From the NCBI GenBank assembly GCA_002428415.1, contig DIWI01000063.1:1-23592 (forward strand): a DNA stretch of 23,592 nucleotides, read 5' to 3'. This DNA is from Clostridiaceae bacterium UBA6110 (lineage in GTDB: Bacteria; Bacillota; Clostridia; Clostridiales; Clostridiaceae). The notes below the pieces were generated by a model that was not told where the DNA came from, did not search any database, and saw only the letters and a program-made list of their open reading frames with translations. The position numbers were made by a program, and so were the translations under genes. Of this stretch, positions 14,376 to 21,453 are shown one piece after another. How positions within the stretch are numbered: the stretch's first letter is position 1; each line of letters starts with the position of its first letter.

Positions 14376-14597
14376 CTACAGGTCCAATCCGTTCAGTATT
14401 TTCTTCAGCTCACGCATTTCATCGGTCGACAGCGTTATTCCCTTACCCATCTTTTCATCGTCAGGAGACCATTCCCTGATATCGAATTTGGCATCTTTGT
14501 CGTTCCATGATATGCTCCGCACCTCTTTTGTCCAGCCGGATTTGTTTTTCGACAGCACTCCGTGCTTTTCCCTGACCTCAAACTTTATCTCTGCCAT
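14376..14597 (-). CDS. PC4/YdbC-type single-stranded DNA-binding protein
   Basis: A 73-aa protein of the PC4 (transcriptional coactivator p15)/YdbC family, which forms dimers that bind single-stranded nucleic acid. The match is clear in the pattern MAEIKFEVREKHGVLS, then GWTKEVRSISWN, KFDIREWSPD, and KMGKGITLSTDEM.ELKKIL, as in YdbC-like proteins of Firmicutes. Length is typical. GGAGG lies seven bases before the ATG and a good terminator follows. It lies upstream of, and on the same strand as, the SOS-controlled small gene but ends in its own terminator, so the two are separate transcripts. No SOS box is visible in front of this gene. Confidence 0.9.
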   Translation of the reverse strand: MAEIKFEVREKHGVLSKNKSGWTKEVRSISWNDKDAKFDIREWSPDDEKMGKGITLSTDEMRELKKILNGLDL

Positions 14598-14815
14598 CCC
14601 ATTTCCTCCTCATGATAAATAGCTTTCCGTTACATTATGTTCGGCTTGCCTTACTATAATACAACCTCAACCCTCTTCAGAACCAATATTTTGAAATGTC
14701 CTGATGAAACTGGTCTCCAAATACCTTAACCTTACACTTCGAACATCAGGTCATCTTATGATGATACCTGTTTACAATATTATACAGTTCTTGAAGCAAA
14801 TTTTCGCCTCCAGTC
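14598..14815. other. Intergenic region between small genes
   Basis: No convincing gene. It holds the ribosome site and presumably the promoter of the PC4/YdbC gene on the minus strand (TATTAT or TATAGT near 14660, no clear -35), and a hairpin at 14747-14770 (CAGGTCATC against GATG and ACCTG with a 2-base bulge) of unknown meaning. Confidence 0.4.
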
Positions 14816-14840
14816 AAAAAGAAAAGCACCCGGAGGTGCT
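14816..14840 (-). terminator. Terminator of the 75-aa hypothetical gene
   Basis: Minus strand AGCACC-TCCG-GGTGCT followed by TTTCTTTTT, directly after the stop codon at 14849. Confidence 0.85.
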
Positions 14841-14848
14841 CTTATGGA

Positions 14849-15076
14849 TTACAACCTTGAAGCAAAGTGGTTCATAGCTTCTTTAACGTCGTCAATGGCT
14901 TCAGGCTTTACCACACTGAAGAACTTCGGCATGATTTCCTGCAGATACGCCATATTGAAGGTTCCTGCAGCCTGCCTTGAGAAGCTCTCCTCCAGCAGTT
15001 CCCTTGCCTCGTCTTTCCTGTCTTCAAGTGCCCGCTCGATGAAAAAGTCATAAAACATTCTTTGTCCTGGATTCAT
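14849..15076 (-). CDS. Hypothetical protein (75 aa)
   Basis: Not recognised as a named family. It is a small, soluble, probably all-helical protein: FYDFFIERALEDRKDEAREL (about 8-27) is a strongly amphipathic stretch, followed by MAYLQEIMPKFFSVVKPEAI and a final helix. GAGGAG stands six bases before the ATG, and the gene has its own promoter (15128-15157) and terminator, which supports a real gene in spite of its size. Confidence 0.75.
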   Translation of the reverse strand: MNPGQRMFYDFFIERALEDRKDEARELLEESFSRQAAGTFNMAYLQEIMPKFFSVVKPEAIDDVKEAMNHFASRL

Positions 15077-15127
15077 GTTAGTCTCCTCTATATCCTATTT
15101 GTACCACACAAGTCTATGGTGAATATA

Positions 15128-15157
15128 ATTATACTAAGTCCATCGTCATGGAGTCAA
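15128..15157 (-). promoter_or_regulatory. Promoter of the 75-aa hypothetical gene
   Basis: Minus strand TTGACT (revcomp of 15152-15157), 18 bases, TATAAT (revcomp of 15128-15133), about 50 bases before the start codon. Confidence 0.7.
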
Positions 15158-15251
15158 ATTATTGCCATGCTCCTTCAGTGGCAGCACCTCGACCTAAGCC
15201 CTGCTTCATCATGCCTTAGTCCATCTTTGCCGTGTTCACACCCCCAGTTCC
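15158..15251. other. Intergenic stretch
   Basis: Lies between the promoter of the 75-aa gene and the remnant reading frame. I see no gene or structure in it. Confidence 0.4.
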
Positions 15252-15389
15252 TTACTTGAGGCTGCTGAAAATATCAATTAATGCATTCCTGTACTGAACG
15301 AAATCACCTGTGTCCAGTGATTTCACCTGCTGGTTCAACTTGCCTGTTCCAGGATACCGTATGTTCCTGACATAATCTGCCGTGTTTTC
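15252..15389 (-). pseudogene. Probable C-terminal remnant of a lost gene
   Basis: The minus strand has an open frame of 45 codons ending in TAA (15254-15252) that reads like real protein: ENTADYVRNIRYPGTG, then KLNQQVKSLDTGDF, then VQYRNALIDIFSSLK. Codon choice resembles the neighbours (AGG, ATA, CTG). There is no usable start codon or ribosome site, and the 5' end runs into the terminator of the M23 gene. It looks like the tail of a gene whose body was deleted. Parent family not recognised; a chance open frame is possible. Confidence 0.45.
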
Positions 15390-15398
15390 ATGGCATTG

Positions 15399-15422
15399 AA
15401 AAGGGATCCTCGCAAGGATCCC
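15399..15422 (-). terminator. Terminator of the M23 peptidase gene
   Basis: Minus strand GGGATCCT-TGCG-AGGATCCC, a perfect 8-bp stem with a tetraloop, followed by TTTT. Confidence 0.85.
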
Positions 15423-15428
15423 ATGTGA

Positions 15429-16460
15429 TTAATTACCTATGTACTTGTATGGATTCACGGCTGTTCCGTTGACCCTGATCTCGAAGTGAAGATGTGGTCC
15501 TGTAGCCCTTCCGGTGCTTCCCATTGAGCCTATCCTCTGGCCCTGCTCAACTCTCTGCCCTACCTTAACGCTGTAGGAGCTGAGATGTGCATAGAGGCTT
15601 GTCAGTCCGCCGCCATGGTTGATTATTACTATCTTGCCGTAGCTTCCCTCGTATCCGACTCTTTCCACAATTCCGCCTCTTGAAGCGAGTATTGCAGTTC
15701 CTGAGCTGTTTGCAAGGTCAATTCCGGTGTGCATGCTTCTTGCTCCGGTGACAGGATGGATCCTGTATCCGAATGGACTTGAAAGTCTTCCTGATGCTGG
15801 CTTTATGAAGGATTCAGCCTTCTTGACTTCAGCTTCCTTCTGGGTCTTCTCACCCGAAAGCAGCTGTATCTCTACTCCCAGCTCAGTGAGCCTGGAACCG
15901 AGTGCTGTAAGCTCCTCCATCCTGGAGTCTATTCCATTCTGGAGTGCTATCTTCTGCTCCGCAATCTGGATAAGCTCATTTTCAATTGATGCTTTCCTTG
16001 CCTGCAGGCCTTCTACTACCTTCTCTGCATCCTCATCACTCATGTCAAGTAGGTTTAGCTTCTTGAATGACTGAAGGTCAGACGATAGAGCCACATATTC
16101 TGTGTACTGGTCAAGTACAGTAAATCCGTTTGTGATGCTTAAGAATAGCTTCCTGAAAGCGCTTGGCCTTTCAGTCTCCATTATCCCCAGCTTTGCATTT
16201 ACGATATCCAGAGTCTCCTGAAGATATTCGCTATGTATGGTGTAGGAATTGATTTCCTCACCGAAGGTTGCCATTTCAGCTGTTTTTGCTTCAGATTCAG
16301 CCTTCGCCGCTGTCTCTTCCGCTGCCTTAGCCTTAAGTTCCTTGTTTATAGCTGTAAGCTCTGCCCTTGGATTTCCATCTGCATAAACTGTCACAGCTCC
16401 GGTTCCTGTTATGAACGCTGCCAATGCTACGGCTGCCACCGCTGCCTTGATACTTCTCAT
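15429..16460 (-). CDS. Secreted M23-family peptidoglycan endopeptidase with coiled coil
   Basis: A zinc metallopeptidase (LytM/NlpD-like) that would cut peptide cross-links in the cell wall. I start at the ATG at 16460 (MRSIKAAVAA, 343 aa), with GGAGG eight bases upstream. A signal peptide is probably cut after VYA (about 27). Residues about 30-215 are rich in Ala, Glu and Lys and are predicted coiled coil, as in EnvC-like proteins. The C-terminal domain (about 220-343) has the metal site: His244 and Asp248 in HTGID, His292 in LYAH, and His323/His325 in PHLHFE. All catalytic residues are present, so it should be active. Direct repeats of a TGTAAA motif lie in its upstream region. Confidence 0.95.
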   Translation of the reverse strand: MRSIKAAVAAVALAAFITGTGAVTVYADGNPRAELTAINKELKAKAAEETAAKAESEAKTAEMATFGEEINSYTIHSEYLQETLDIVNAKLGIMETERPSAFRKLFLSITNGFTVLDQYTEYVALSSDLQSFKKLNLLDMSDEDAEKVVEGLQARKASIENELIQIAEQKIALQNGIDSRMEELTALGSRLTELGVEIQLLSGEKTQKEAEVKKAESFIKPASGRLSSPFGYRIHPVTGARSMHTGIDLANSSGTAILASRGGIVERVGYEGSYGKIVIINHGGGLTSLYAHLSSYSVKVGQRVEQGQRIGSMGSTGRATGPHLHFEIRVNGTAVNPYKYIGN

Positions 16461-16540
16461 ATTACCCCTCCATACTGTCAAACGTGCCGACCCCCGAACG
16501 AATCCGACTTCCACATAATAAATTAGCGGTGTGAAGAACT

Positions 16541-16556
16541 TGTAAAGATTTGTAAA
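16541..16556. promoter_or_regulatory. Direct repeat TGTAAA upstream of the M23 peptidase gene
   Basis: TGTAAA-GATT-TGTAAA on plus (TTTACA-N4-TTTACA on minus), about 80-95 bases before the start. Such tandem half-sites are typical of OmpR-family regulators (WalR, PhoP). WalR uses N5 where this has N4, so the assignment is open. Confidence 0.4.
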
Positions 16557-16615
16557 CTTTTTGTCATGTTTATGAGTTCATCACTCAACAGTGTTAATAC
16601 TTATCATTTTTTCAA

Positions 16616-16656
16616 TAAAAACAGGTTTGTATTGATCATTATCCAATACAAACCTG
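16616..16656 (-). terminator. Terminator of the hemolysin III-family gene
   Basis: Minus strand CAGGTTTGTATTG pairs perfectly over 13 bp with CAATACAAACCTG around a 9-base loop, then TTTTTATTG. Confidence 0.88.
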
Positions 16657-16705
16657 ATAGTGTTCCATTAATTCACATGTAAACCTTTTGAAAATATCTT
16701 TTTAT

Positions 16706-17350
16706 CTATGCCATATATCCGAATATGAAGAAATAGTGAAGTATGCTCCCTCCAAGTATGAAGATGTGGAAAAGCTCATGGAAGCCAAACGAAAGCGCCA
16801 AATTGGGTTTTTTAATGATATATATGAAGCCCCCGATGGTATAAAGAAGCCCGCCCAGAGCCAGAAGCAGGAATCCTGTAAAAGGCACTGCGAGATATAT
16901 CGGCTTTATGAAGAATACGACAATCCATCCCATGAGTATGTAGCCTAGAGTGTACACTGCCCTTGGAATTCCATTAACGAATATCTTGAGGATTATCCCC
17001 AGTGCCGCGATTCCCCAAATTACAGCAAGCATAGCTATCCTCTGCCACCCTGCAAGTATAGTCAGAAGCACTGGTGTATAGGTGCCTGCTATAAGAACAT
17101 AGATCATGCTGTGGTCAAGCTTCTTGAGTGTAAGGATCTGCTTCTCGCTCCCCATATAGCCGTGGTATATTCCGCTTGCAAGATAAAGAAGTATGAGGCT
17201 CACTCCGAAGATTGCAGCTCCTGTAATATCTTTGGCTCCTGTTCCTGACAGAACCCTCTGGACTACGAGTATGATGAGGCCGAATACCGAAAGGACTGCA
17301 CCTCCCAGGTGGGTAAGTGAGTTGACCGGTTCTCTTAATATATTTTTCAT
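16706..17350 (-). CDS. Hemolysin III-family (YqfA/PAQR-like) membrane protein
   Basis: A 214-aa integral membrane protein of the hemolysin III/progestin-adipoQ receptor family, with seven predicted helices. The family's likely metal-site residues are present: SGIYH (Ser and His, about 59-63), LDHSMIY (Asp and His, about 78-84) and the C-terminal FHELFHIFILGGSILHY with its histidines (about 191-207). Homologues are thought to be metal-dependent hydrolases or to influence membrane fluidity; true haemolysis is rarely shown. GGAGG precedes the ATG. It is divergent from the DUF1836 gene and has its own promoter and strong terminator. A 15-bp palindrome lies in its leader. Confidence 0.92.
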   Translation of the reverse strand: MKNILREPVNSLTHLGGAVLSVFGLIILVVQRVLSGTGAKDITGAAIFGVSLILLYLASGIYHGYMGSEKQILTLKKLDHSMIYVLIAGTYTPVLLTILAGWQRIAMLAVIWGIAALGIILKIFVNGIPRAVYTLGYILMGWIVVFFIKPIYLAVPFTGFLLLALGGLLYTIGGFIYIIKKPNLALSFGFHELFHIFILGGSILHYFFIFGYMA

Positions 17351-17365
17351 TTAATCCTCCTGATG

Positions 17366-17380
17366 TAGTTTTCAAAACTA
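17366..17380. repeat. 15-bp palindrome in the hemolysin III leader
   Basis: TAGTTTTCAAAACTA, perfect around a central C, lies between the -10 and the ribosome site of the hemolysin III-family gene. Position and symmetry suit a repressor operator. Confidence 0.45.
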
Positions 17381-17397
17381 TGTGTTATCATATTCTT

Positions 17398-17425
17398 ATT
17401 ATACACAAGAAAGGACATCCTGCAA
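17398..17425 (-). promoter_or_regulatory. Promoter of the hemolysin III-family gene
   Basis: Minus strand TTGCAG (revcomp of 17420-17425), 16 bases, TATAAT (revcomp of 17398-17403). Confidence 0.65.
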
Positions 17426-17433
17426 CATTGCAG
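17420..17433. promoter_or_regulatory. Palindrome covering both divergent -35 boxes
   Basis: CTGCAACATTGCAG is an inverted repeat (6+2+6). Its two arms read TTGCAG outwards, each serving as the -35 of one of the two divergent genes. Confidence 0.45.
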
Positions 17434-17456
17434 ATGCATTATTTTTCAATTAACAT
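17428..17456 (+). promoter_or_regulatory. Candidate promoter of the DUF1836 gene
   Basis: TTGCAG (17428-17433), 17 bases, TAACAT (17451-17456), about 27 bases before the start codon. Confidence 0.5.
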
Positions 17457-17482
17457 TGTATTAAGTAGAAACGAGGTGCCAC

Positions 17483-17974
17483 ATGGAAATAAAAAGAGCC
17501 GACAGGCTGCATCCACTGCCAAGGATTGAAGAATATCCGGACATAGACCTCTATATGGACCAGGTCATAACCTTCATGGAGAAGAAATATCCAAGAAGGC
17601 CGCTTACCAAGACCATGATAAACAACTATACGAAGGACAGGATCCTTCCGCCTCCTATAAGGAAGAAGTACTCCAGGGAGCATCTGATGCTGCTTTCACT
17701 GCTTCAGGTGCTTAAAGGCACTCAGAGCCTTCCCGAGGTTAAGAAGGTTCTTTATCCAATATCCCAGGAGCTTGCAAAGGGAGATTCAACTCCTCTGTAC
17801 AAGCAATACAGATCGTTCCTCTCCATGCAGGACGAGCTCGACAGGATTGTGAGCAGTGTTATGGACGAGATGTCCCTGCTTTCAGCAGACAAGGGCATTC
17901 ATGCCTTTATAGCCTCAGCAATGGCATCATACTTCAGCGACCTGACATCAGAGATAATCGGAGAGATCGATTAG
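17483..17974 (+). CDS. DUF1836-family protein (probable DNA-binding regulator)
   Basis: A 163-aa cytoplasmic protein of the DUF1836 family found in Firmicutes. The N-terminal half (about 35-75) has the family pattern KYPRRPLTKTMINNYTKDRI, then LPPPIRKKYSREHLMLL, which resembles a MerR-type winged helix with its Y..R/K..H helix. Residues about 95-163 are helical and may bind a ligand or mediate dimerisation. GAGGTG lies four bases before the ATG. It is divergent from the hemolysin III-family gene and shares a palindrome with it, so it may control that gene and itself; this is inference, as no DUF1836 target is known to me. Confidence 0.85.
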   Translation: MEIKRADRLHPLPRIEEYPDIDLYMDQVITFMEKKYPRRPLTKTMINNYTKDRILPPPIRKKYSREHLMLLSLLQVLKGTQSLPEVKKVLYPISQELAKGDSTPLYKQYRSFLSMQDELDRIVSSVMDEMSLLSADKGIHAFIASAMASYFSDLTSEIIGEID

Positions 17975-17987
17975 GTCACAACCCTTT

Positions 17988-18020
17988 TCATTTGTATAAA
18001 ATATGATTTTATACAAATGA
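17988..18020 (+). terminator. 15-bp perfect hairpin after the DUF1836 gene
   Basis: TCATTTGTATAAAAT pairs fully with ATTTTATACAAATGA around an ATG loop. TTTAACC follows, so the T tract is weak and the AT-rich dyad might also be a protein-binding site in front of the next gene. Confidence 0.6.
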
Positions 18021-18109
18021 TTTAACCTTTGTTCATTGCCGATTAACAACTGCAGTCCAAAATCTGTGTATCATGATTATTAGATACTATAAGCAAAGGA
18101 CTGGTTAGA

Positions 18110-18916
18110 ATGGCAAAGACTATGGAAATCGGCGAGGTTCACATCAATGCATCAAACATAGGTGATCTAGCTGCATATTACAGGACACTCGGACTCTCTT
18201 CCGAAAGGAATGGGGATACAATAGAGCTCAAGGCTGGTAAAAGGACACTTGTCGTACTTCATGAGACAAAGGCATCAAGACGTCACGAGGTAGGTCTATA
18301 TCATTTTGCGATAAGGCTGCCCTCAAGAAGGGACCTGGGGGATTTCGTCCAGCATCTCATCGACAGAAGGATATCCGTAACAGGCGCTTCAGACCACAGG
18401 GTTTCTGAAGCAGTCTATCTATCAGATCCTGAAGGCAACGGCATAGAAGTCTACAGGGACAGAGAAGAAACAGAATGGTACGATGACGGAGAAATAGCCA
18501 TGACCACTGAAGCGATGGACCTTGACGGAGTTCTCGGTGAAAGGTCCTACGGACCCTATCAGGGAATGCCTGATGGTACTGATATAGGACACATACACCT
18601 TCACGTACTTGACCTGGACGCATCAGAAAAGTTCTACATAGATTCATTTGGTATTGAGAAGATGATGGATGTTGAAACAGCCATCTTCACCTCAAGGGAC
18701 GGCTACCATCACCATATCGGCATGAACACCTGGCTAAGAGGCACCCCAAAGGAGAAGGAGGACGGCAGGCCCGGGCTCAGAGGCTATGTCATAAGGCTTT
18801 CCGAAGATGCCTTCGACACCCTGTTCAAGGATTCGGTAGAGGGCTTCAAAGAGCTAAGGGACCCGAACAACATACTGATAACTGTAAAAAGAGGCTTAAC
18901 AAGCAACAATATTTGA
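18110..18916 (+). CDS. Two-domain VOC-family protein (catechol 2,3-dioxygenase-like)
   Basis: A 268-aa protein of two tandem vicinal-oxygen-chelate domains, similar in layout to CatE/YfiE-type extradiol dioxygenases of Firmicutes. Domain 1 (about 5-118) has His11, His65 in LYHFAI and Glu113 in EGNGIEVYRD. Domain 2 (about 157-262) has GHIHLHV (His161/His163) and YHHHIGMNTW (His200-202). The place of the C-terminal Glu ligand in DP.GN.IE reads DPNNILITV, so a classical 2-His-1-Glu site in domain 2 may be incomplete. An oxygen-using activity would also be odd in an anaerobe, so substrate and chemistry are open. AAAGGA stands nine bases before the ATG. A bidirectional terminator is shared with fbp. 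Confidence 0.85.
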   Translation: MAKTMEIGEVHINASNIGDLAAYYRTLGLSSERNGDTIELKAGKRTLVVLHETKASRRHEVGLYHFAIRLPSRRDLGDFVQHLIDRRISVTGASDHRVSEAVYLSDPEGNGIEVYRDREETEWYDDGEIAMTTEAMDLDGVLGERSYGPYQGMPDGTDIGHIHLHVLDLDASEKFYIDSFGIEKMMDVETAIFTSRDGYHHHIGMNTWLRGTPKEKEDGRPGLRGYVIRLSEDAFDTLFKDSVEGFKELRDPNNILITVKRGLTSNNI

Positions 18917-18952
18917 GCCTGAATTCCATCAGGATATTCCTGATTATATGGT

Positions 18953-18994
18953 AAAAGGGTGTCGCTATCTGCGGCACCCTTCCTTCTATTTTTT
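18953..18994. terminator. Bidirectional terminator between the VOC gene and fbp
   Basis: AAGGGTGTCGC (18955-18965) pairs with GCGGCACCCTT (18971-18981) with one mismatch; TTCTATTTTTT follows on plus and TTTT on minus. A second small hairpin, ATCAGGA-TAT-TCCTGAT, lies just before at 18928-18944. Confidence 0.82.
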
Positions 18995-20974
18995 CTCTAT
19001 TATATAGCCCTTCCTGTAGGCGGTTACCAGCTGCAGCAGGTCCTCGACCTGCAGCTTCAGCTCCTTGCCTATATCTGTATCAGATACCCTTCGCCTGTTC
19101 CTGAGGTTTTCCAGTACTACCATGGTGGATACTATGTCCATGCCCTCCTCGATTGCTTTTGCTGTTGATTCGAAAGGTTCATGGCTTACAAGCTTCAGGC
19201 CGTGTGAATTGTAAATGAGCGTATAGCCTGCGATTCCGGTTTCCTTCTGATAAGCCTTGGAGAAGCCTCCATCGATTACCAGGAGCTTGCCATTGGCCTT
19301 TATTGGGCTTTCCCCCTTTACAACCTTGACTGGTACATGGCCATTGACCATATGTGATGTATTGGGGTCTAGGTCAAAATCCTCAAGGATTTTCTCTATC
19401 CATTCCACATTGTCCCTGTTAGTGTAGTAGGCATTGTTAACTTCCTTGTGGGTTTCCTTTTCTGCAAGGAAATACCTCTCAAAGGTAGCCATCTTGCTCT
19501 TTGCGAAGAGTGGTGATGCAGGTCCGCACCAGAGATACCACATGGCATCCTGACCGGCCTCCCTTCTGATTGGGTCGTTGTCGTAGTAACCCTGCCTGGC
19601 AAGCCTTTCAAGCCTGTCCATGGCATCCCTTCCAACGCATTCCTCTCCATCGATATTTACAGGCATGAAGGTTCCGTCGCTGTTCATTGGAACGCAGCCA
19701 TGTATAAGAAGATTTGAATTGAATACAAGATACATGCTGCCTTTTGAATAGAGTGTCCTCATGTGTTCGTTAAGCCTGTATGAATTCTGGAAAGAATTCT
19801 TAAGCCTCTCAACCATGTCCTTCTCATCGTCAGTAAGAAGGAACGGATTCTTGGGGTCTATTGTAGGGAAGTCGCAGCTGCTGAGCTTGTACTCCTTTCC
19901 ATCAATCATGAGAGTACCATTCTCGTAGTCTATGACATCAAGAATCATCCTGTCGTTCATCTTGTACTCAGGATGTCTGTATATAAGCTGCCCTTCAAGC
20001 TTCATCTGTATGACGAAGATGGCCTTGTGCATTAGGGCTGTCATCTCCAGCTCCTTCTGGCTCTTCTCAAAAGATTCGCTCCCCTTTGGCCAGAAAGGCT
20101 TCAGGTCATGGCCACTGTAGTGTTCTGATGCGAACCTCGCAAGGGGCAGAAGATTAATCCCGTATCTGTCCTCAAGTATGGTCAGGTTATCGTATCTAGC
20201 TGTTATCCTTATGACATTGCATATGAGCGCAGGGCTTCCAGCTGCCGCTCCCATCCATATGATGTCATGGTTACCCCATTGGAAATCCATGGAGTGGTAG
20301 GAAATCAATGTGTCCATAATTATGTCAGCACCAGGTCCTCTGTCGAACACATCCCCGATGATATGAAGCCTGTCAATTGAAAGCCTCTGGATAAGGTTCG
20401 ATATGGCTACTATGAATGCCTTCGCCCTGTCTAGCTCGACTATGGTTTCAATGATCCTGTTGTAGTACTCCTGCTTATTTATCCTGTCCTCGCTCTCGTT
20501 GATAAGCTCCTCCAGTATATATGCGAACTCAGGTGGAAATGCCTTCCTCACCTTCGACCTCGTATACTTCGAAGATACCCTCTTGGCAACCTGTATCAGC
20601 CTGTAAAGGGCTGTTATATACCAGTCCTTCATCTCCCTTTCGCTGATATCGATCTGGTCCAGCTTCTCCTCAGGATAGTATATGAGCGTCGCAAGGTCCT
20701 GCTTTTCGCTCTCCCTCAGCGCATTTCCAAAAATCTCATTGATCTTTGTCTTTACGACTCCTGAAGCGTTCTTCAGAACATGCCTGAAAGACTCGTACTC
20801 GCCGTGGACATCTGATATGAAGTGTTCGGTGCCTTTTGGAAGGTCAAGAATCGCCTGAAGGTTCACAATCTCTGTTGTCGCATCGCTGATTGACGGATAC
20901 TGCTTTGCAAGCAGCGTAAGGTAATCAATGTCTCTTTCTTTGGTACATATCCTGTCTGTTACTCCCCCGTTCAT
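18986..20974 (-). CDS. fbp: Fructose-1,6-bisphosphatase, class III
   Basis: Gluconeogenic enzyme that dephosphorylates fructose 1,6-bisphosphate to fructose 6-phosphate. The class III enzyme is the Firmicute form, of the calcineurin-like metallophosphatase fold. I start at the ATG at 20974 (MNGGVTDRIC, 662 aa, normal length); GGAG stands eight bases before it. An in-frame ATG 13 codons upstream is possible but its ribosome site is poor. Metal-site motifs: SDVHGEYE (Asp55, His57), GDVFDRGP (207-214), WGNHD (233-237) and NGHVPVK near the C-terminus. It is transcribed alone, convergent with the VOC gene. Confidence 0.97.
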   Translation of the reverse strand: MNGGVTDRICTKERDIDYLTLLAKQYPSISDATTEIVNLQAILDLPKGTEHFISDVHGEYESFRHVLKNASGVVKTKINEIFGNALRESEKQDLATLIYYPEEKLDQIDISEREMKDWYITALYRLIQVAKRVSSKYTRSKVRKAFPPEFAYILEELINESEDRINKQEYYNRIIETIVELDRAKAFIVAISNLIQRLSIDRLHIIGDVFDRGPGADIIMDTLISYHSMDFQWGNHDIIWMGAAAGSPALICNVIRITARYDNLTILEDRYGINLLPLARFASEHYSGHDLKPFWPKGSESFEKSQKELEMTALMHKAIFVIQMKLEGQLIYRHPEYKMNDRMILDVIDYENGTLMIDGKEYKLSSCDFPTIDPKNPFLLTDDEKDMVERLKNSFQNSYRLNEHMRTLYSKGSMYLVFNSNLLIHGCVPMNSDGTFMPVNIDGEECVGRDAMDRLERLARQGYYDNDPIRREAGQDAMWYLWCGPASPLFAKSKMATFERYFLAEKETHKEVNNAYYTNRDNVEWIEKILEDFDLDPNTSHMVNGHVPVKVVKGESPIKANGKLLVIDGGFSKAYQKETGIAGYTLIYNSHGLKLVSHEPFESTAKAIEEGMDIVSTMVVLENLRNRRRVSDTDIGKELKLQVEDLLQLVTAYRKGYIIEKK

Positions 20975-21080
20975 CAAACCATCTCCATTTTCGTTAATAC
21001 TTACCCTAATCATATATCATACTGAGCCAAATGAGAAGAAACTGCGGAAACCTTTGCATATGTTAAATTCTGGTAATTTT

Positions 21081-21117
21081 AAGCCGAAGACAGCTAAATC
21101 TTCGGCTTTTGTTTTCC
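21081..21117 (+). terminator. Hairpin between arsD-like gene and fbp, T tract on the plus strand
   Basis: AAGCCGAAGA (21081-21090) pairs perfectly with TCTTCGGCTT (21099-21108), then TTTTGTTTT on plus. On minus, where both flanking genes run, only TT precedes AAAATT, so it is a poor terminator in that direction. Confidence 0.6.
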
Positions 21118-21122
21118 ATATC

Positions 21123-21140
21123 TTATGTTATGTAACATAA
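21123..21140. repeat. 18-bp palindrome after the arsD-like gene
   Basis: TTATGTTA-TG-TAACATAA, perfect 8-bp arms, begins four bases after the arsD-like stop codon. It may be a regulator site or a weak hairpin. Confidence 0.4.
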
Positions 21141-21144
21141 AAGC

Positions 21145-21453
21145 TCATTTTCTGGATAATTTTTCCCTTTTTACGAGCTTTTTCAGTTCATCCATGACCG
21201 GATATCTTCCGGTAATGACAATCTCTCCATCGACAACAGTCACAGGCTGGCTGTCAGGAGCTTCAAAATCAAATCCTTTAACCAGAGGTTCTTCGTGGAA
21301 CCTGTCTCTGTGAAGGGTATAATTGTATCTCATGATGTCGATGCCTTCTTTTCGAAGCTGCCTTACGAACCTTGCCAGTTCCTTTAGTTCCTCTTCCCTT
21401 TCCATGCCGCAGGCCATTGAGACGCATATGTCAGGCTCGTATATCCTAATCAT
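21145..21453 (-). CDS. arsD: ArsD-like protein
   Basis: A 102-aa thioredoxin-fold protein of the ArsD family. Classical ArsD is an As(III) chaperone and weak repressor in arsenical-resistance operons. The family pattern is clear: IYEPDIC at the start, LRKEGIDIMRYN in the middle, and PVTVVDGEIVITGRYP near the end. ArsD proteins hold arsenic with Cys12, Cys13 and Cys18; here the stretch reads DICVSMACG, with cysteines at 10 and 15 only, so one of the paired cysteines is replaced by Val. Metal transfer may be weakened or altered. Its ATG overlaps the arsC stop as ATGA, which shows translational coupling. No arsA, arsB/acr3 or arsR is in the window. Confidence 0.82.
   Translation of the reverse strand: MIRIYEPDICVSMACGMEREEELKELARFVRQLRKEGIDIMRYNYTLHRDRFHEEPLVKGFDFEAPDSQPVTVVDGEIVITGRYPVMDELKKLVKREKLSRK

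Noticed and set aside
16688..16948. Plus-strand open frame opposite the hemolysin III gene.
   Set aside because: Antisense shadow; the minus frame has the family histidines, helices and a ribosome site.
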